Assembly: GCF_002005465.1 (NCBI RefSeq)
Contig: NZ_CP014691.1
Location: 1,240,001-1,304,000 of the forward strand
DNA length: 64,000 nt
DNA from: Neoasaia chiangmaiensis
GTDB taxonomy: Bacteria; Pseudomonadota; Alphaproteobacteria; Acetobacterales; Acetobacteraceae
Direction of reading: 5' to 3'
In this document: positions 63,388 to 64,000 of the stretch, one piece after another
Numbering within the stretch: the first letter of the stretch is position 1
Layout of the letters: the number at the start of each line of letters is the position of its first letter
Position numbers and translations under genes: made by a program
Notes under the pieces: generated by a model
Database searches by the model: none
Seen by the model: only the letters and a program-made list of their open reading frames with translations
What the model was told of the DNA's origin: nothing

Positions 63388-64000
63388 ATGAATCCGTCGC
63401 GCATCTTCATCGAGCGCCCGGTCGCCACCAGCCTGCTGATGGTGGCGATCCTCCTGGCGGGCCTGCTGGGTTATCACTTCCTGCCGATCTCGGCCCTGCC
63501 GCAGGTGGAATATCCGACGATCACCGTCTCCACCTTCTATCCCGGCGCGGGGCCGGACGTGATGGCGACCTCCGTCACCGCGCCGCTGGAAACGCAGCTG
63601 GGGCAGATGGCGGGTCTGGACCAGATGACCTCGCAGTCCTCCGGCGGCGCCTCGGTCATCACGTTGCGCTTCGGCCTCGACATGTCGATGGACATTGCCG
63701 AGCAGGAAGTGCAGGCGGCGATCAACGAGTCCAACTCCCTGCTGCCGACCGACCTGCCGGCGCCGCCGATCTACGCCAAGGTCAACCCGGCGGACACGCC
63801 CGTGCTCACGCTCGGCATCACGTCACGCACCATGGCGCTGACGGACGTGGAAGACTACGTCAATACCCGCCTGCAACAGAAGCTCAGCCAGATTTCCGGC
63901 GTCGGCCTCGTGACGCTCTCGGGCGGCAACCGCAAGGCGATCCGCGTGCGGATCAACATCCCGAAACTGACATCCTACGGCATCGCCATCGACACAGTGC
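63388..64000 (+). CDS. RND efflux transporter permease (MdtB/AcrB-like), N-terminal part
   Basis: The reading frame is open to the right edge: about 204 residues of a protein that is usually over 1000. It begins [20 protein letters not shown], the first helix of MdtB/AcrB-type pumps, followed by [32 protein letters not shown] and [20 protein letters not shown]. It lies 43 nt after the adaptor gene, forming an mdtAB-type operon. Confidence 0.96.
   Translation, partial: MNPSRIFIERPVATSLLMVAILLAGLLGYHFLPISALPQVEYPTITVSTFYPGAGPDVMATSVTAPLETQLGQMAGLDQMTSQSSGGASVITLRFGLDMSMDIAEQEVQAAINESNSLLPTDLPAPPIYAKVNPADTPVLTLGITSRTMALTDVEDYVNTRLQQKLSQISGVGLVTLSGGNRKAIRVRINIPKLTSYGIAIDTV

Noticed and set aside
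61929-63428. 499-codon antisense frame opposite the RND adaptor
   Set aside because: It is a GC-bias shadow of a well-conserved adaptor gene.

Overview
This 64 kb window is ordinary chromosome of a GC-rich alphaproteobacterium, most likely an acetic acid bacterium (Acetobacteraceae). The clade is my inference from gene content: a CcrM-type GANTC methyltransferase beside rnhB, a bactofilin, feoAB with a small DUF6587-like partner, and the gpmI-envC-ctpA-yibQ-rppH block. No similarity search was run. Genes are densely packed and many neighbours share ATGA stop/start overlaps. I see no prophage, intact insertion sequence, CRISPR array, plasmid or replication origin.

Layout. 1-12884 is a two-armed locus for oligosaccharide or glycopeptide salvage. 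A leftward operon runs ROK regulator, M81/MlrC-like metallopeptidase, two oligopeptide-type ABC ATPases, a CutC-family protein and an exported GH20 hexosaminidase. A rightward operon runs solute-binding protein, two permeases, a ROK sugar kinase and an FHS-type sugar transporter. The two arms together make one complete five-part importer with its hydrolase, kinase and regulator. 13-16 kb holds a DUF3429 protein, feoAB with a Cys-rich small partner behind an Irr-like palindrome, and a lipoprotein. 16-25 kb holds an aldo/keto reductase, a YihY-type membrane protein, an ornithine decarboxylase with a long structured leader, a DUF72 protein, a DmpA-like aminopeptidase, an SMR pump, a DUF3311/sodium:solute symporter pair and a ferredoxin-NADP reductase. 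25-27.5 kb is the D-alanine catabolic pair alr-dadA, with dadA broken by an apparent single-base frameshift.

27.5-35 kb carries typA, a GNAT acetyltransferase, a PfkB kinase, a bactofilin, a DUF3224 protein, rlmE and ppx/gppA. At 35.3 kb is tRNA-Gln(CTG), followed by AT-richer DNA holding a 5'-truncated glycosyltransferase remnant. 36-42 kb has an exported amidohydrolase, a DUF2975/HTH pair behind a long palindrome, greA, threonine ammonia-lyase, upp, msrB and a CsbD-like stress protein. 42-48 kb is the gpmI-envC-ctpA-yibQ-rppH operon (glycolysis, septal murein hydrolysis, periplasmic proteolysis, mRNA decapping). 48-51.8 kb holds an MsbA-like exporter, a CCA-adding enzyme and a DUF1285 protein. 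51.8-59.3 kb is a MoxR/DUF58/BatA-DUF4159/VWA cluster with an exported ankyrin-type protein. 59.3-61.1 kb is rnhB-ccrM behind a cluster of GANTC sites. The right edge starts an MdtAB-type RND efflux operon.

The most promising under-described pieces are the salvage locus with its unexplained CutC and M81 members, the MoxR cluster, and several leader or operator structures (ornithine decarboxylase, DUF2975/HTH, feoA, the PfkB kinase leader, gpmI, rnhB-ccrM).
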